64,000 nt of DNA from DATKWD01 sp963704815 (GTDB taxonomy: Bacteria; Actinomycetota; Acidimicrobiia; Acidimicrobiales; Salinilacustritrichaceae). The translations under genes were made by a program, and so were the position numbers. The notes under the pieces are model-generated. The model was given only the letters and a program-made list of their open reading frames with translations, was not told where the DNA came from and did no database searches. This document shows, in pieces, positions 9,475 through 16,997 of the stretch. Location of the stretch: assembly GCA_963704815.1 (NCBI GenBank), contig CAVPHU010000001.1, forward strand, positions 372,001-436,000, written 5' to 3'. The stretch's first letter is position 1; each line of letters begins with the position of its first letter.

Positions 9475-10452
9475 ATGGACTCCGAACAGGCTCGCGCCTC
9501 CCTCGGCTACCTCTGGGGACGACTGGCCCGGCCGCTCAACATCGCCCCTGCGGTGGCTGCGCTCCTCGGGATTCCCCAACCGGTCACCCGCCAGTTCGTC
9601 GGCGTGAGCATTGCGGCCAGCGAGCCGGCCGACGCACTCCTCGATCGGATGCCGAAGCTGCTGCGGTCGTTGTCGATCTCCACGGTCGACACCTCCGAGC
9701 GCTGTCACGGGGAGGTGCGCGGACCCGTGCTGTGGAGCGAGACGATGGCGGCCCGGTCGGCGACCGCAGGAGACCCCGGCATCTTCGTCTGTTCGACCCC
9801 GGCCCGTGCCTACGACACGCCCGACAACCAGGTGCTGGTCGGTGCGCTCGACGCCATCCACCGAGCTGGAGTCGAGCTCGAACGGGTGACCTCGCGTTCC
9901 GCGGAGACCGAGATCCTGAGGCGGGCCAAGAGCAACTCGGACAAGGCGCTGCGGTTCCTCGAACACCGCTCCCTCGGGAGCGTCGCGCGGCGCCGTCCCC
10001 CGGGTCGGATCATCCAGCGGGCCCGCACGGGCCGGCGCCCCTCGTTCCGCCTCGCCATGGCGGTGTTGGCCCGGGCTGACGAGCCGATCACCATCGACCA
10101 TCTCGTGGCCCTGAGCACCGAGACGACCGCGGCGCAGCACGACGTGCTCATCGCCGTCATCCGACAACTCGAGTCCTTCGGGTACAAGCTGCCGGCCTTC
10201 CACGCCGACGGTGACGTGCTCCGGTCCGGGCCGGTCAGCTACCGCCACCCCCGGATCCACGAGACGGACGAGGTCGGTGGGATCCGGGTCGGATCGGTGG
10301 TCTTCGACGTTCCCGTTCGCGCCGGGGTCGATCGAGCGACGGCCCAGGCCGAACTCGCGGCCCGTCTTCCCGACGACCTCACGCCCTGCCTCGTGCTCGG
10401 GCGGAGCGACATCACCCGCGGCATCGAACAGGCGCTCGACACCGGGATCTGA
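9475..10452 (+). CDS. Putative partner of the McrB-like ATPase, unknown family (McrC/DUF2357-like flavour)
   Basis: 325 residues starting at ATG 9475, 9 bp after the ATPase. I do not recognise the family firmly. Residues about 100-125 read FVCSTPARAYDTPDNQVLVGAL, which resembles the P-x-R-x-x-x-T-P-x-N-x-x-L element in McrC and DUF2357 proteins. Unlike McrC, no convincing PD-(D/E)xK nuclease motif is visible downstream, and the central part is basic (ARRRPPGRIIQRARTGRRPS). The C-terminal third looks globular with alternating hydrophobic segments. There is no signal peptide and no membrane segment. By position it is the likely cofactor or target adaptor of the AAA+ motor. Its biochemical role cannot be read from the sequence. 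Confidence 0.65.
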   Translation: MDSEQARASLGYLWGRLARPLNIAPAVAALLGIPQPVTRQFVGVSIAASEPADALLDRMPKLLRSLSISTVDTSERCHGEVRGPVLWSETMAARSATAGDPGIFVCSTPARAYDTPDNQVLVGALDAIHRAGVELERVTSRSAETEILRRAKSNSDKALRFLEHRSLGSVARRRPPGRIIQRARTGRRPSFRLAMAVLARADEPITIDHLVALSTETTAAQHDVLIAVIRQLESFGYKLPAFHADGDVLRSGPVSYRHPRIHETDEVGGIRVGSVVFDVPVRAGVDRATAQAELAARLPDDLTPCLVLGRSDITRGIEQALDTGI

Positions 10453-10467
10453 ACCGGTCCGCTGCCC

Positions 10468-10689
10468 TCAGGCCTCTTCGGCGTCGACGAGGCACCACGA
10501 GGCGTGATCGTGCCCCGGCTCGGCACCACACTCTGCGCAGGCCTCTTCGTTCTCTTCACCGAAGATGCTGTCGATGTCGAGCGAATTGTTGCGCTTCAGC
10601 GCACGGGCTTCTTCGAAGCGGCGATGACGACCCTTTTCACGGGCCAGCTCCCAAACGTCGGCTGCGGGACCGCGAAGTGTAACGACCAT
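10468..10689 (-). CDS. Small CxxC zinc-ribbon-like protein, unknown function
   Basis: 73 residues from ATG at 10689. The N-terminal half is basic and helical (REKGRHRRFEEARALKR) and the acidic C-terminal tail holds CAECGAEPGHDHASWC, a possible zinc site with three Cys and two His. It converges on the 3' end of the McrC-like partner gene with 15 bp between. A TAGGGT hexamer at 10710-10705 on the minus strand lies 15 nt upstream of the start. Coding bias is plausible but the small size leaves doubt. Confidence 0.55.
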   Translation of the reverse strand: MVVTLRGPAADVWELAREKGRHRRFEEARALKRNNSLDIDSIFGEENEEACAECGAEPGHDHASWCLVDAEEA

Positions 10690-10704
10690 GTTCGCGGGAT
10701 CCGC

Positions 10705-10710
10705 ACCCTA
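10705..10710 (-). promoter_or_regulatory. Candidate -10 hexamer upstream of the small zinc-ribbon-like gene
   Basis: TAGGGT read on the minus strand, 15 nt before the ATG at 10689. This would give a leader of about 8 nt. Confidence 0.35.
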
Positions 10711-10742
10711 TCGCGACCGTGCCGCCCCGGTGTTCGATGGCC

Positions 10743-11909
10743 TCAGATCGGGATGTTGCTCCGGGCCTCGGCCACGAGGCGCCCCTCGCCGGCGAACGCG
10801 AGGGCCGCATCGCCGTTCACGAGCCGGCGAATCCGGTCGGCCACCAACTCGGCCCGCCACCCCTCGTCCAGGCGACCCGGTTGCCCGCCCAGGAACGCTT
10901 CGAGGTCGCCCCGGGTGGCCAGGAGCGCCGGGTCGAGCTGGTGATCGCGGGCGAACTGACTGATCCAGGCCGAGAGCAGGCTCACGGCCGGTCGGAGGTC
11001 CCGGTCGACCTGGACCTCCGTGGGCCGGATCACCGCGTCGAGATCGAGGGCTTGGCCCCGAGCCACCGCATCGAGCAGCTCGTCGTCTGCCCCGCTCCGC
11101 AGATGGCGCTGATCGAGGCCGCGGATCTTGGCGAGCGCCGATCGATCGGTGGGAGCCTTCTGCGCGATGCCGACCACCGCCAGGTCGGGCAGGACGAACC
11201 GCAGCGGACGGTCGACCCGCCGCGCCCGGTCTTCCCGCCAGGCGGCCAACGTCTGGGCGATGGCGGCGGTCCGTCCCTTGAGCCGCTTCGCTTCCTTGAT
11301 CCGCCACCATGCCTGCTCGGGAGGCGGTCGGTCGAGCGTCTTCCGGGCAACGACCCGACACTCGGCTGCCGCCCATTCGACCCGATCCAACTCCGCCAGC
11401 TCGGCCAACAGGATGTCCTCGAGCTCGAACAGGTACAGGACATCGGCCGCCGCGTAGGTGAGCGCCGAGTCGGGCAGCGGCCGCCGCTTCCAGTCGGTCA
11501 GCCGGTCTCCCTTCGCGAGGTCGACGCCGAGGTGGTGGCGGCACAGCGCGGCGAGACTCGGCGTGCTCATGCCGACGAACCCGGCGGCGATCTGGGTGTC
11601 GAAGAGGTGCTTGGGTTCGACCCCGCACACGACGTCGAGGACCTCGAGATCCTGGGTGCACGCGTGCATCACGATCCGGGTCTCGCTCTGCAACAGCTCC
11701 GCCAGCGGAGCGAGGTCGACGGCGAGGGCGTCGACGAGCACGATCCCGCCGTCCCACCCGAGCTGCACGACGGCGACGTCGGGGACGTAGGTGCGCTCGC
11801 GATGGAATTCGGTGTCGAGACCGACCCGTTCTTCGCCCGCGAGCGTGTCGAGCAACGCGGCGAACTGCGAGGGTTCGTCGATCCAGGTGTACTCCGGACC
11901 GGTGATCAG
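10743..11909 (-). CDS. rnd: Ribonuclease D
   Basis: RNase D is a 3'-5' exoribonuclease that trims stable RNA. The DEDDy residues are visible: VGLDTEFHRERTY (Exo I), HACTQDLEVL (Exo II) and YAAADVLYL (Exo III). A C-terminal HRDC-like region (ADDELLDAVARGQ and after) follows, for about 388 residues in all. The start is unusual. The upstream rhodanese gene stops at 11908-11906, and the first plausible start overlapping it is CTG at 11909. No ATG, GTG or TTG lies close enough to keep the first strand. The 4-nt CTGA overlap suggests translational coupling, but an undetected indel could also explain the odd start. Confidence 0.85.
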   Translation of the reverse strand: MITGPEYTWIDEPSQFAALLDTLAGEERVGLDTEFHRERTYVPDVAVVQLGWDGGIVLVDALAVDLAPLAELLQSETRIVMHACTQDLEVLDVVCGVEPKHLFDTQIAAGFVGMSTPSLAALCRHHLGVDLAKGDRLTDWKRRPLPDSALTYAAADVLYLFELEDILLAELAELDRVEWAAAECRVVARKTLDRPPPEQAWWRIKEAKRLKGRTAAIAQTLAAWREDRARRVDRPLRFVLPDLAVVGIAQKAPTDRSALAKIRGLDQRHLRSGADDELLDAVARGQALDLDAVIRPTEVQVDRDLRPAVSLLSAWISQFARDHQLDPALLATRGDLEAFLGGQPGRLDEGWRAELVADRIRRLVNGDAALAFAGEGRLVAEARSNIPI

Positions 11910-12226
11910 GACTCCCCGGTGCCGGCGTCGACCGGCTCGCCCGCCTCGATCCACGCGAGGGTGCCGCCACTGACGTTCGCCACGTCGCGACCCTGAGCCG
12001 CGAGGAACTCGCAGGCCTTCAGGCTGCGGTGGCCGCTCCGGCAGATCAGATGAAGGGGACCGCCGGGCAGGTCGGCGATGCGATCGGGAAGGTCGGGCAG
12101 CGGGACCAGCAGGGCGCCCGGCACGTGAGCTGCCTCGAACTCGTCGGGGTTGCGAACGTCGACGAGCTGGATCGCGCTTCGTCTGGCCGCCAGGTCGGCC
12201 ACGGTGATGTGCGGGATGTCGGTCAC
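11906..12226 (-). CDS. Rhodanese-like sulfurtransferase domain protein
   Basis: 106 residues from GTG 12226. It is a single rhodanese domain: VDVRNPDEFEAAHVPGALLVPL near the N-terminus and the active-site loop CRSGHRS with the catalytic cysteine, ending in a W-containing helix. Such stand-alone domains carry persulfide sulfur. The active loop is intact. It overlaps RNase D by 4 nt and lies 11 bp after the MobA-like gene, so it may take part in sulfur or molybdenum-cofactor metabolism, though this rests only on position. Confidence 0.85.
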   Translation of the reverse strand: MTDIPHITVADLAARRSAIQLVDVRNPDEFEAAHVPGALLVPLPDLPDRIADLPGGPLHLICRSGHRSLKACEFLAAQGRDVANVSGGTLAWIEAGEPVDAGTGES

Positions 12227-12237
12227 GAAGAGAGTTT

Positions 12238-12795
12238 CTACCTGAGTGGCAGGTCTGATGGCATGTCCGCGTCCTGCAAGCTCGCTGCGACGAGGCCATC
12301 GACCTCGAGCACCTCCAGCCCGTTCAGGCCACCGTGGATCGACCGGACGCCACCCTTGAACGCCGAGCGAAGCACTCGGTGAGCGCGCCCCCGACGGATC
12401 GCCAACTGGTCGTACTGGCGGTGGCCGTCCAGCAGCGGCACGGCCACGTCAGCCCGTTCGTCGTCGAGGAGCGAGGAGACGAGCGTGGCGAGACTCACCG
12501 CCGAGGGAGACACGAGATCACACGCCGCGACCACGACCACGGGCGCCTCGGTCGCATCGAGCGCCGAGACGATGCCACCCAGCGGCCCGGCACCGGGCCA
12601 ACGATCCGCCACGACGTGGAGGCCCGCCCGGGTGAGCGCCGGCCCGTCGCCTCCGACAGCCATCACGGTCGAGGCGCCGCTCATCTCGAGGGCATCGCCC
12701 ACCCGCCGGGCCATGGGTGTCCCGTCGATCCGGAGCAATGCCTTGTCCGAACCCATGCGACGGCTGGCTCCGCCACACAGCACCATGCCGGCCAC
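12238..12795 (-). CDS. mobA: MobA-like molybdenum cofactor guanylyltransferase / nucleotidyltransferase
   Basis: 185 residues. The signature LCGGASRRMGSDKALL sits at the N-terminus and is the nucleotide-binding motif of MobA, which attaches GMP to molybdopterin. AACDLVSPS gives the metal-binding aspartate and GAGPLGGI matches the family. GTG 12795 is preferred because it leaves a short MAG lead before the glycine-rich motif. The next downstream ATG at 12786 is possible. It starts 14 bp after the PLP-enzyme stop. Other nucleotidyltransferases (CofC, MocA) share the fold, and with fbiC nearby a CofC-like role cannot be excluded, but the RRMGxDKALL wording favours MobA. Confidence 0.75.
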   Translation of the reverse strand: MAGMVLCGGASRRMGSDKALLRIDGTPMARRVGDALEMSGASTVMAVGGDGPALTRAGLHVVADRWPGAGPLGGIVSALDATEAPVVVVAACDLVSPSAVSLATLVSSLLDDERADVAVPLLDGHRQYDQLAIRRGRAHRVLRSAFKGGVRSIHGGLNGLEVLEVDGLVAASLQDADMPSDLPLR

Positions 12796-12809
12796 GGCGA
12801 CCGAATCGC

Positions 12810-14039
12810 TCAGCTGATGCCCCCGTAGCTGGCCGACTTGCCCCGGCTGGCGCCGTGGGTGGCGACGGCCTCGGCGAGGTCGGCGGCGAACTGCTCGACC
12901 ACGTGCTCGTGATAGGGCCAGAGCATCAGGTGCAGCCCGCCCTGCTGGCGGTCGAGGTGCCATCCGCGATCGTCCATCACGTCGCCGATGGCGCCGATGT
13001 CGGCATCGGTGGCATGGAACTGGAACAGCGACATGTCCGGCTGATGGGTGACCTCGAGCCCGTCGATCGCCTCGACGGCGTCGACGAACCGCCGGGTGAC
13101 GTCGCGCACCCGGATGGCCTTCTCGACGAACCCGTCGTGCCCGAGGTACTGCAGGGTCGCCCAGGCCGTGGCGATGGGTGATCCGGCTCGGGTGCCGGCC
13201 GTCGTGGCCGATCCGTAGAGGCCGCCGGGCCAGTCGTCGTAGAGGAAGTACTGCCGCTCCAGCAGGTCCTTGTCCCGGTACAGCACCAGAGATGCGCCCT
13301 TCACCGTCCAGCCGTACTTGTGGACGTCCATGCTCATCGAGGTGACCCCGTCGACCCGGAAGTCCCACGGCGGGACCGCCTCACCGATCTCCTCCCAGAA
13401 CGGCAGCAACCACCCGCCGAGGCACGCGTCGACATGGCAGAGCGTCGAACGTCGGGACGCGGCGTCGGCGATCTCGGCCACCGGGTCGATCACGCCGAAC
13501 GGATAGCAGGGGGCGGAGGCCACCACCAGGACCGTCCGTTCGTCGATGGCCGCCGCCATCGCATCGGGATCGGCCCGGCCGTCCGGTCGCACCGGGACCC
13601 GGACGTGCTCGACGTCGAGGTACTTGGCGGCCTTGGCGAAGGCCGGATGTGCGGTCGTCGCCGTGAGCAGCACCGGCTCGAACCGGCCGCGTGCTCGGCC
13701 CTCGTCGCGAGCGGTCTGGACGGCGAGGAAGATCGATTCGGTGCCTCCGCTGCTCAGCTTGCCGGCGGCCGGATTGCCGTTGACGATCCGGGCGCCGAAG
13801 GCCACCACCTCGGCCTCCATCTCGGTCAGGCTCGGGAACGCGAAGGGGTTGAGCGCGTTCTCGTGGAGGAACTCGAGCGCCACGGCCTCCTGGAGACGGT
13901 CGAGCTCGGGATCGTCGGGGTGATAGACGAGGCTGAAGGTCCGTCCGCCCTTCCAGTCGGCGTCGCCCGATCGCCGCGTTCGCATGTCGGCCAGCACGGC
14001 CTCGACCGACCTTCCCGGTGGCACCTCGGTGGCCGCCAT
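12810..14039 (-). CDS. Sphingosine-1-phosphate-lyase-like PLP-dependent decarboxylase
   Basis: 409 residues from ATG 14039. The PLP lysine lies in SMDVHKYGWTVKGAS, and the following DDWPGGLYGSATTAGTRAG closely resembles the DWxGGxYxSPTxAGSRxG stretch of eukaryotic and bacterial sphingosine-1-phosphate lyases. SSGGTESIFLAVQTAR is the N-terminal cofactor phosphate region. Typical bacterial glutamate decarboxylases lack the WPGGLYGS-type element. No membrane anchor is present, as expected for soluble bacterial S1P lyases. The substrate could be a sphingoid phosphate or another phospho-amino alcohol. It begins 1 nt after the DUF3151 stop. Confidence 0.8.
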   Translation of the reverse strand: MAATEVPPGRSVEAVLADMRTRRSGDADWKGGRTFSLVYHPDDPELDRLQEAVALEFLHENALNPFAFPSLTEMEAEVVAFGARIVNGNPAAGKLSSGGTESIFLAVQTARDEGRARGRFEPVLLTATTAHPAFAKAAKYLDVEHVRVPVRPDGRADPDAMAAAIDERTVLVVASAPCYPFGVIDPVAEIADAASRRSTLCHVDACLGGWLLPFWEEIGEAVPPWDFRVDGVTSMSMDVHKYGWTVKGASLVLYRDKDLLERQYFLYDDWPGGLYGSATTAGTRAGSPIATAWATLQYLGHDGFVEKAIRVRDVTRRFVDAVEAIDGLEVTHQPDMSLFQFHATDADIGAIGDVMDDRGWHLDRQQGGLHLMLWPYHEHVVEQFAADLAEAVATHGASRGKSASYGGIS

Positions 14040-14040
14040 G

Positions 14041-14481
14041 TCAGTCGAGTTCCGACGGGGGCCAGGACGGGTCGAGCTGACGGAGGAACAGCTCGCACCG
14101 CTCGGCTTCGTCGGTCTCGTCGATCTCGTCGGCCGCCTGAGCGAGGCCGGCCAGCGCCCGGAGGAAGCCACGGTTGGCCGGGTGCTCCCAGCGCACGTAG
14201 CCCGAGCCACGCCACCCGCTCTGCCGGAGACGGTCGAGGCCGCGGTGATAGCCGACCCGATGGGCGGCGTACCGCTCGATGACGTCGCGGCCCAGTTGCC
14301 CGAGCCTCGCCCAACCGTCGAGGAACGTCGGGTGCGCCGCCACCGCGCGTGCGACGGCGGCCCTCCGCTGGTCCACGTCGGCGAGGGCGAGCGCCGCCTC
14401 GAGGGCGACGAGCGCATCCTCGGGCTCGGGGTCGAGGACGGTCTCGGGGGGTCCCGACGGGCTGAGGTTCACGTGGCTCAC
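14041..14481 (-). CDS. DUF3151 domain protein
   Basis: 146 residues, matching the actinobacterial DUF3151 pattern: AAHPTFLDGWARLG, YAAHRVGYHRGLDRLRQSGW and PANRGFLRALAGLAQAADEI. Function unknown in the family. GTG 14481 is chosen over the in-frame GTG at 14490 because a TAGCGT hexamer ends exactly 7 nt before 14481, giving a leaderless start, and the protein then begins MSHVNL, as in many homologues. It heads a minus-strand operon with the PLP enzyme, mobA, rhodanese and rnd. Confidence 0.85.
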   Translation of the reverse strand: MSHVNLSPSGPPETVLDPEPEDALVALEAALALADVDQRRAAVARAVAAHPTFLDGWARLGQLGRDVIERYAAHRVGYHRGLDRLRQSGWRGSGYVRWEHPANRGFLRALAGLAQAADEIDETDEAERCELFLRQLDPSWPPSELD

Positions 14482-14488
14482 GGTCAGC

Positions 14489-14494
14489 ACGCTA
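14489..14494 (-). promoter_or_regulatory. Candidate -10 hexamer for DUF3151 operon
   Basis: TAGCGT on the minus strand, 7 nt before GTG 14481. It forms a divergent pair with the hexamer at 14526-14531. Confidence 0.5.
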
Positions 14495-14525
14495 TTGCAC
14501 CCGCGTCGGGCCGGCCTGCCCTCGC

Positions 14526-14531
14526 TAGGGT
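14526..14531 (+). promoter_or_regulatory. Candidate -10 hexamer for the small membrane protein
   Basis: TAGGGT ends 6 nt before ATG 14538. This is leaderless spacing. Confidence 0.5.
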
Positions 14532-14537
14532 CCCCGC

Positions 14538-14789
14538 ATGTTCGCCACTGCGCCGACGTGGCTCGACGGCAACGTGGCGGTCGCCTCGCTGTTCGTCCTG
14601 CTGGTGGTCGCGCTGGCCGTCCTCAGATTCGTCCGGAAGAAGGCGACGCGGCTCGCACTCCTCCTCGTCCTGACCCTCGGTGCGGGGTTGGTCCTGTCCG
14701 AGCGCGACGAGTTCGAGCATTGCGGGTCGACCTGCGAGTGCGACCCGGCCCGCGTGCACATCACCGTGCCGTTCTGCGACCCGTTCTGA
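14538..14789 (+). CDS. Small two-helix membrane protein with cysteine-rich tail
   Basis: 83 residues. A first hydrophobic helix covers about residues 14-31 and a second about 37-54, separated by RFVRKKATR. The soluble tail carries HCGSTCECDPARV and a final FCDPF, four cysteines in all. The basic loop between helices suggests a hairpin with the Cys tail outside. The perfectly placed TAGGGT hexamer supports it being a real gene. No family is recognised. It converges with gdhA, 3 bp apart. Confidence 0.55.
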   Translation: MFATAPTWLDGNVAVASLFVLLVVALAVLRFVRKKATRLALLLVLTLGAGLVLSERDEFEHCGSTCECDPARVHITVPFCDPF

Positions 14790-14792
14790 ACC

Positions 14793-16156
14793 TCAGACGA
14801 GGCCGTGACTCAACATGGCGCCCGCGATCTTCTGGAAGCCGGCGATGTTGGCTCCGGCCACGTAGTCGACGGTGCCGTCGGCCCGGGCTCCGTGGGCGAC
14901 GCACTGCCCGTGGATGCTGTCCATGATCCCTCGGAGTCGCTCGTCGACCTCCTCGGCCCCCCAGGAGATCCGCAGGGAGTTCTGGCTCTGTTCGAGGCCG
15001 GACACGGCCACCCCACCGGCGTTCGCAGCCTTGCCCGGGGCGAAGTGCACGCCGGCCTGCTCGAACACGTGCAGCGCGTCGAGCGTCGTCGGCATGTTGG
15101 CGCCCTCGATCACCGCGATGCAGCCGTTGTCGACCAGTTGCTTGGCGCCGTCGGCATCGAGCTCGTTCTGGGTCGCGCACGGGAACGCGAGGTCCGCCGA
15201 CACCCCCCAGGGACGGGCCCCCTCGAGGTACTCGCAGCCGTACTTCTCGGCGTACTCGGAGATACGACCCCGCCGCACCTCCTTGAGGTCCTTCATGAAG
15301 GCGAGCTTCTCGGCGTCGATGCCGTCCTTGTCGTGGATCGTCCCTCCGGAGTCCGACATCGTGAGGACCTTCGCGCCGAACTCGGTGAGCTTCTCGGCCG
15401 CGTAGATCGCCACGTTGCCCGATCCTGACACCAGGGCGGTCTTGCCCTCGTAGGACTCGTCGACGTGGTCGAGGAGATGCCGGCCGAAGTAGACCGCGCC
15501 GTAGCCGGTGGCCTCGGTGCGCACGAGGCTGCCGCCGAAGGCCAGCCCCTTGCCCGTGAGCACGCCCGTGAACTCGTTCTCGAGTCGTTTGTACTCGCCG
15601 AACATGAACCCCAGCTCGCGGGCGCCGACGCCGATGTCGCCCGCCGGCACGTCGGTGTCGTCGCCGATGTGGCGGTGCAGTTCCTTCATGAGGGACTGGG
15701 TGAACCGCATCACCTCGCGGTCGGACTTGCCCTTCGGGTTGAAGTTCGAACCGCCCTTGGCCCCACCCATCGGGAGCCCGGTGAGCGCGTTCTTGAAGCA
15801 CTGTTCGAACCCGAGGAACTTGAGCACGCTCTGGGTGACGGTCGGGTGGAAGCGCATCCCGCCCTTGTACGGACCGATGCCGTTGTTGAACTGCACCCGC
15901 CAGGCCCGATTGACCCGGGCGTTGCCGTCGTCGTCCTCCCAGACACACGCGGAAGATGACGATCCGGTCGGGCTCGGTCATCCGCTCGAGGATCTGGTTG
16001 CGCTGGTACTCGGGATGCGTCGAGCGCGATGGGCATCACCGTCTCGATCCACTCCTCGACGGCCTGGTGGAACTCGGGTTCGCCCGGGTTTCGCTTCTTC
16101 AGGCCCGCCATGAAGTGATCGACGGCCTCTTGCACCTTGGGATCTTCAACGACCAT
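14793..16156 (-). CDS. gdhA: NADP-type glutamate dehydrogenase (two indels near the 5' end)
   Basis: The enzyme interconverts glutamate and 2-oxoglutarate plus ammonia. From ATG 16156 the product opens MVVEDPKVQEAVDHF, loses frame near 16018, and is regained near 15950 at NNGIGPYKGGMRFHP. The catalytic region PMGGAKGGSNFNPKGKS is intact, as are the nucleotide-binding SGSGNVA and the C-terminal GANMPTT and ANAGGVAVSGLEQSQN motifs of the 450-residue hexameric class. The rebuilt length is about 454 residues. It lies 48 bp downstream of an alpha/beta hydrolase on the same strand. An AATCT-rich spot upstream is not a convincing promoter. Confidence 0.92.
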
Positions 16157-16204
16157 TCCGGCAGCCTCGCGCAGATTCCCCGGGCGCGCGGCGAATCTGC
16201 GGCC

Positions 16205-16936
16205 TCAGCCGGCGAGCAACGCTGCGGCCGCCGCCGGATGCGAGACGTGGACACCGTGCCCGGCCCCCTCGACGACCCGCAGATCAGCACCGGCGACGCC
16301 CTCGACCAGGTCGACGGCCGCCCGGTGGTGCCGTTCGTCGGATTCGGTGCCGTGAGCGCCGGTCACGGCACAGCAGAGATCTCCATCGACGTACGGCGGC
16401 GGGTTGGGTGGTCGCACCGATCGCAGCTCGGCGACGAGCGCCGGGCCCTCCGACCGCCGTGCGACACGGGTGGACGGGGGCAGCCGCTCCCAGATCGCGT
16501 CGCCGACGATGCGACGCATGAACCGCTCGGCCACGTCGGCAGGGTCCGACTGGTCGGCCATCGCCGCGCCACCGGCCGAGGTGCTCGGCCACCAGGGCAG
16601 CCACGACCGGGGCGCCTCGTAGGCGACGACCCGCTCGAACCGTTCGGGTTCGCGGGCAGCGGCGGCCAGCGCGACCACCCCTCCGAGGCTGTGCCCGAAC
16701 ACCCGGGCCGTCCGACCGTCGATCACGTCCAGCAGATCGTCGGCCTGCTGTTCGATGCCCACGGCCGGGCCGAGATCGACCGACCGCCCATAGCCGCGGC
16801 GGTCGTACCGCACCACCACGAAGTCGCCGAGATGACGCGTCATCCTCGCGAAGCTCGTCGAGCGGTCCATCGACCCGTGCACGAGCACCACCACCGGCCC
16901 TTCACCCTGTTCGGTCCGCCAGACAGCCCCGCTCAT
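16205..16936 (-). CDS. Alpha/beta hydrolase
   Basis: 243 residues. VVLVHGSMDRS gives the oxyanion-hole HG motif, GHSLGG the nucleophile elbow (Ser within residues 100-105), and GAGHGVHVSHP the catalytic histidine. It is a soluble single-domain esterase/lipase-like protein with no signal peptide. The substrate cannot be told. It is the first gene before gdhA on the minus strand and has its own -10-like hexamer. Confidence 0.85.
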   Translation of the reverse strand: MSGAVWRTEQGEGPVVVLVHGSMDRSTSFARMTRHLGDFVVVRYDRRGYGRSVDLGPAVGIEQQADDLLDVIDGRTARVFGHSLGGVVALAAAAREPERFERVVAYEAPRSWLPWWPSTSAGGAAMADQSDPADVAERFMRRIVGDAIWERLPPSTRVARRSEGPALVAELRSVRPPNPPPYVDGDLCCAVTGAHGTESDERHHRAAVDLVEGVAGADLRVVEGAGHGVHVSHPAAAAALLAG

Positions 16937-16945
16937 CCCCGCACC

Positions 16946-16951
16946 AGCCTA
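16946..16951 (-). promoter_or_regulatory. Candidate -10 hexamer for the alpha/beta hydrolase
   Basis: TAGGCT on the minus strand, 9 nt before ATG 16936. Divergent with TAGCCT at 16985. Confidence 0.45.
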
Positions 16952-16984
16952 CGGTCCGGCCCGAGCAGCCCGATCGACGGTCGA

Positions 16985-16990
16985 TAGCCT
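16985..16990 (+). promoter_or_regulatory. Candidate -10 hexamer for histidine phosphatase
   Basis: TAGCCT ends 7 nt before the TTG start at 16998. Confidence 0.5.
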
Positions 16991-16997
16991 GCGGCTC

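Noticed and set aside
7753..10260. A long minus-strand open frame opposite the LOG / ATPase unit
   Set aside because: The translation is low-complexity, rich in R, G and E, with no motif. It is the expected opposite-strand shadow of GC-rich genes.
6762..10452. Calling the ATPase/partner genes a McrBC restriction system
   Set aside because: There is no McrB DNA-binding domain, no visible nuclease motif in the partner, and the genes sit in a metabolic operon. Only the AAA+ motor is McrB-like.
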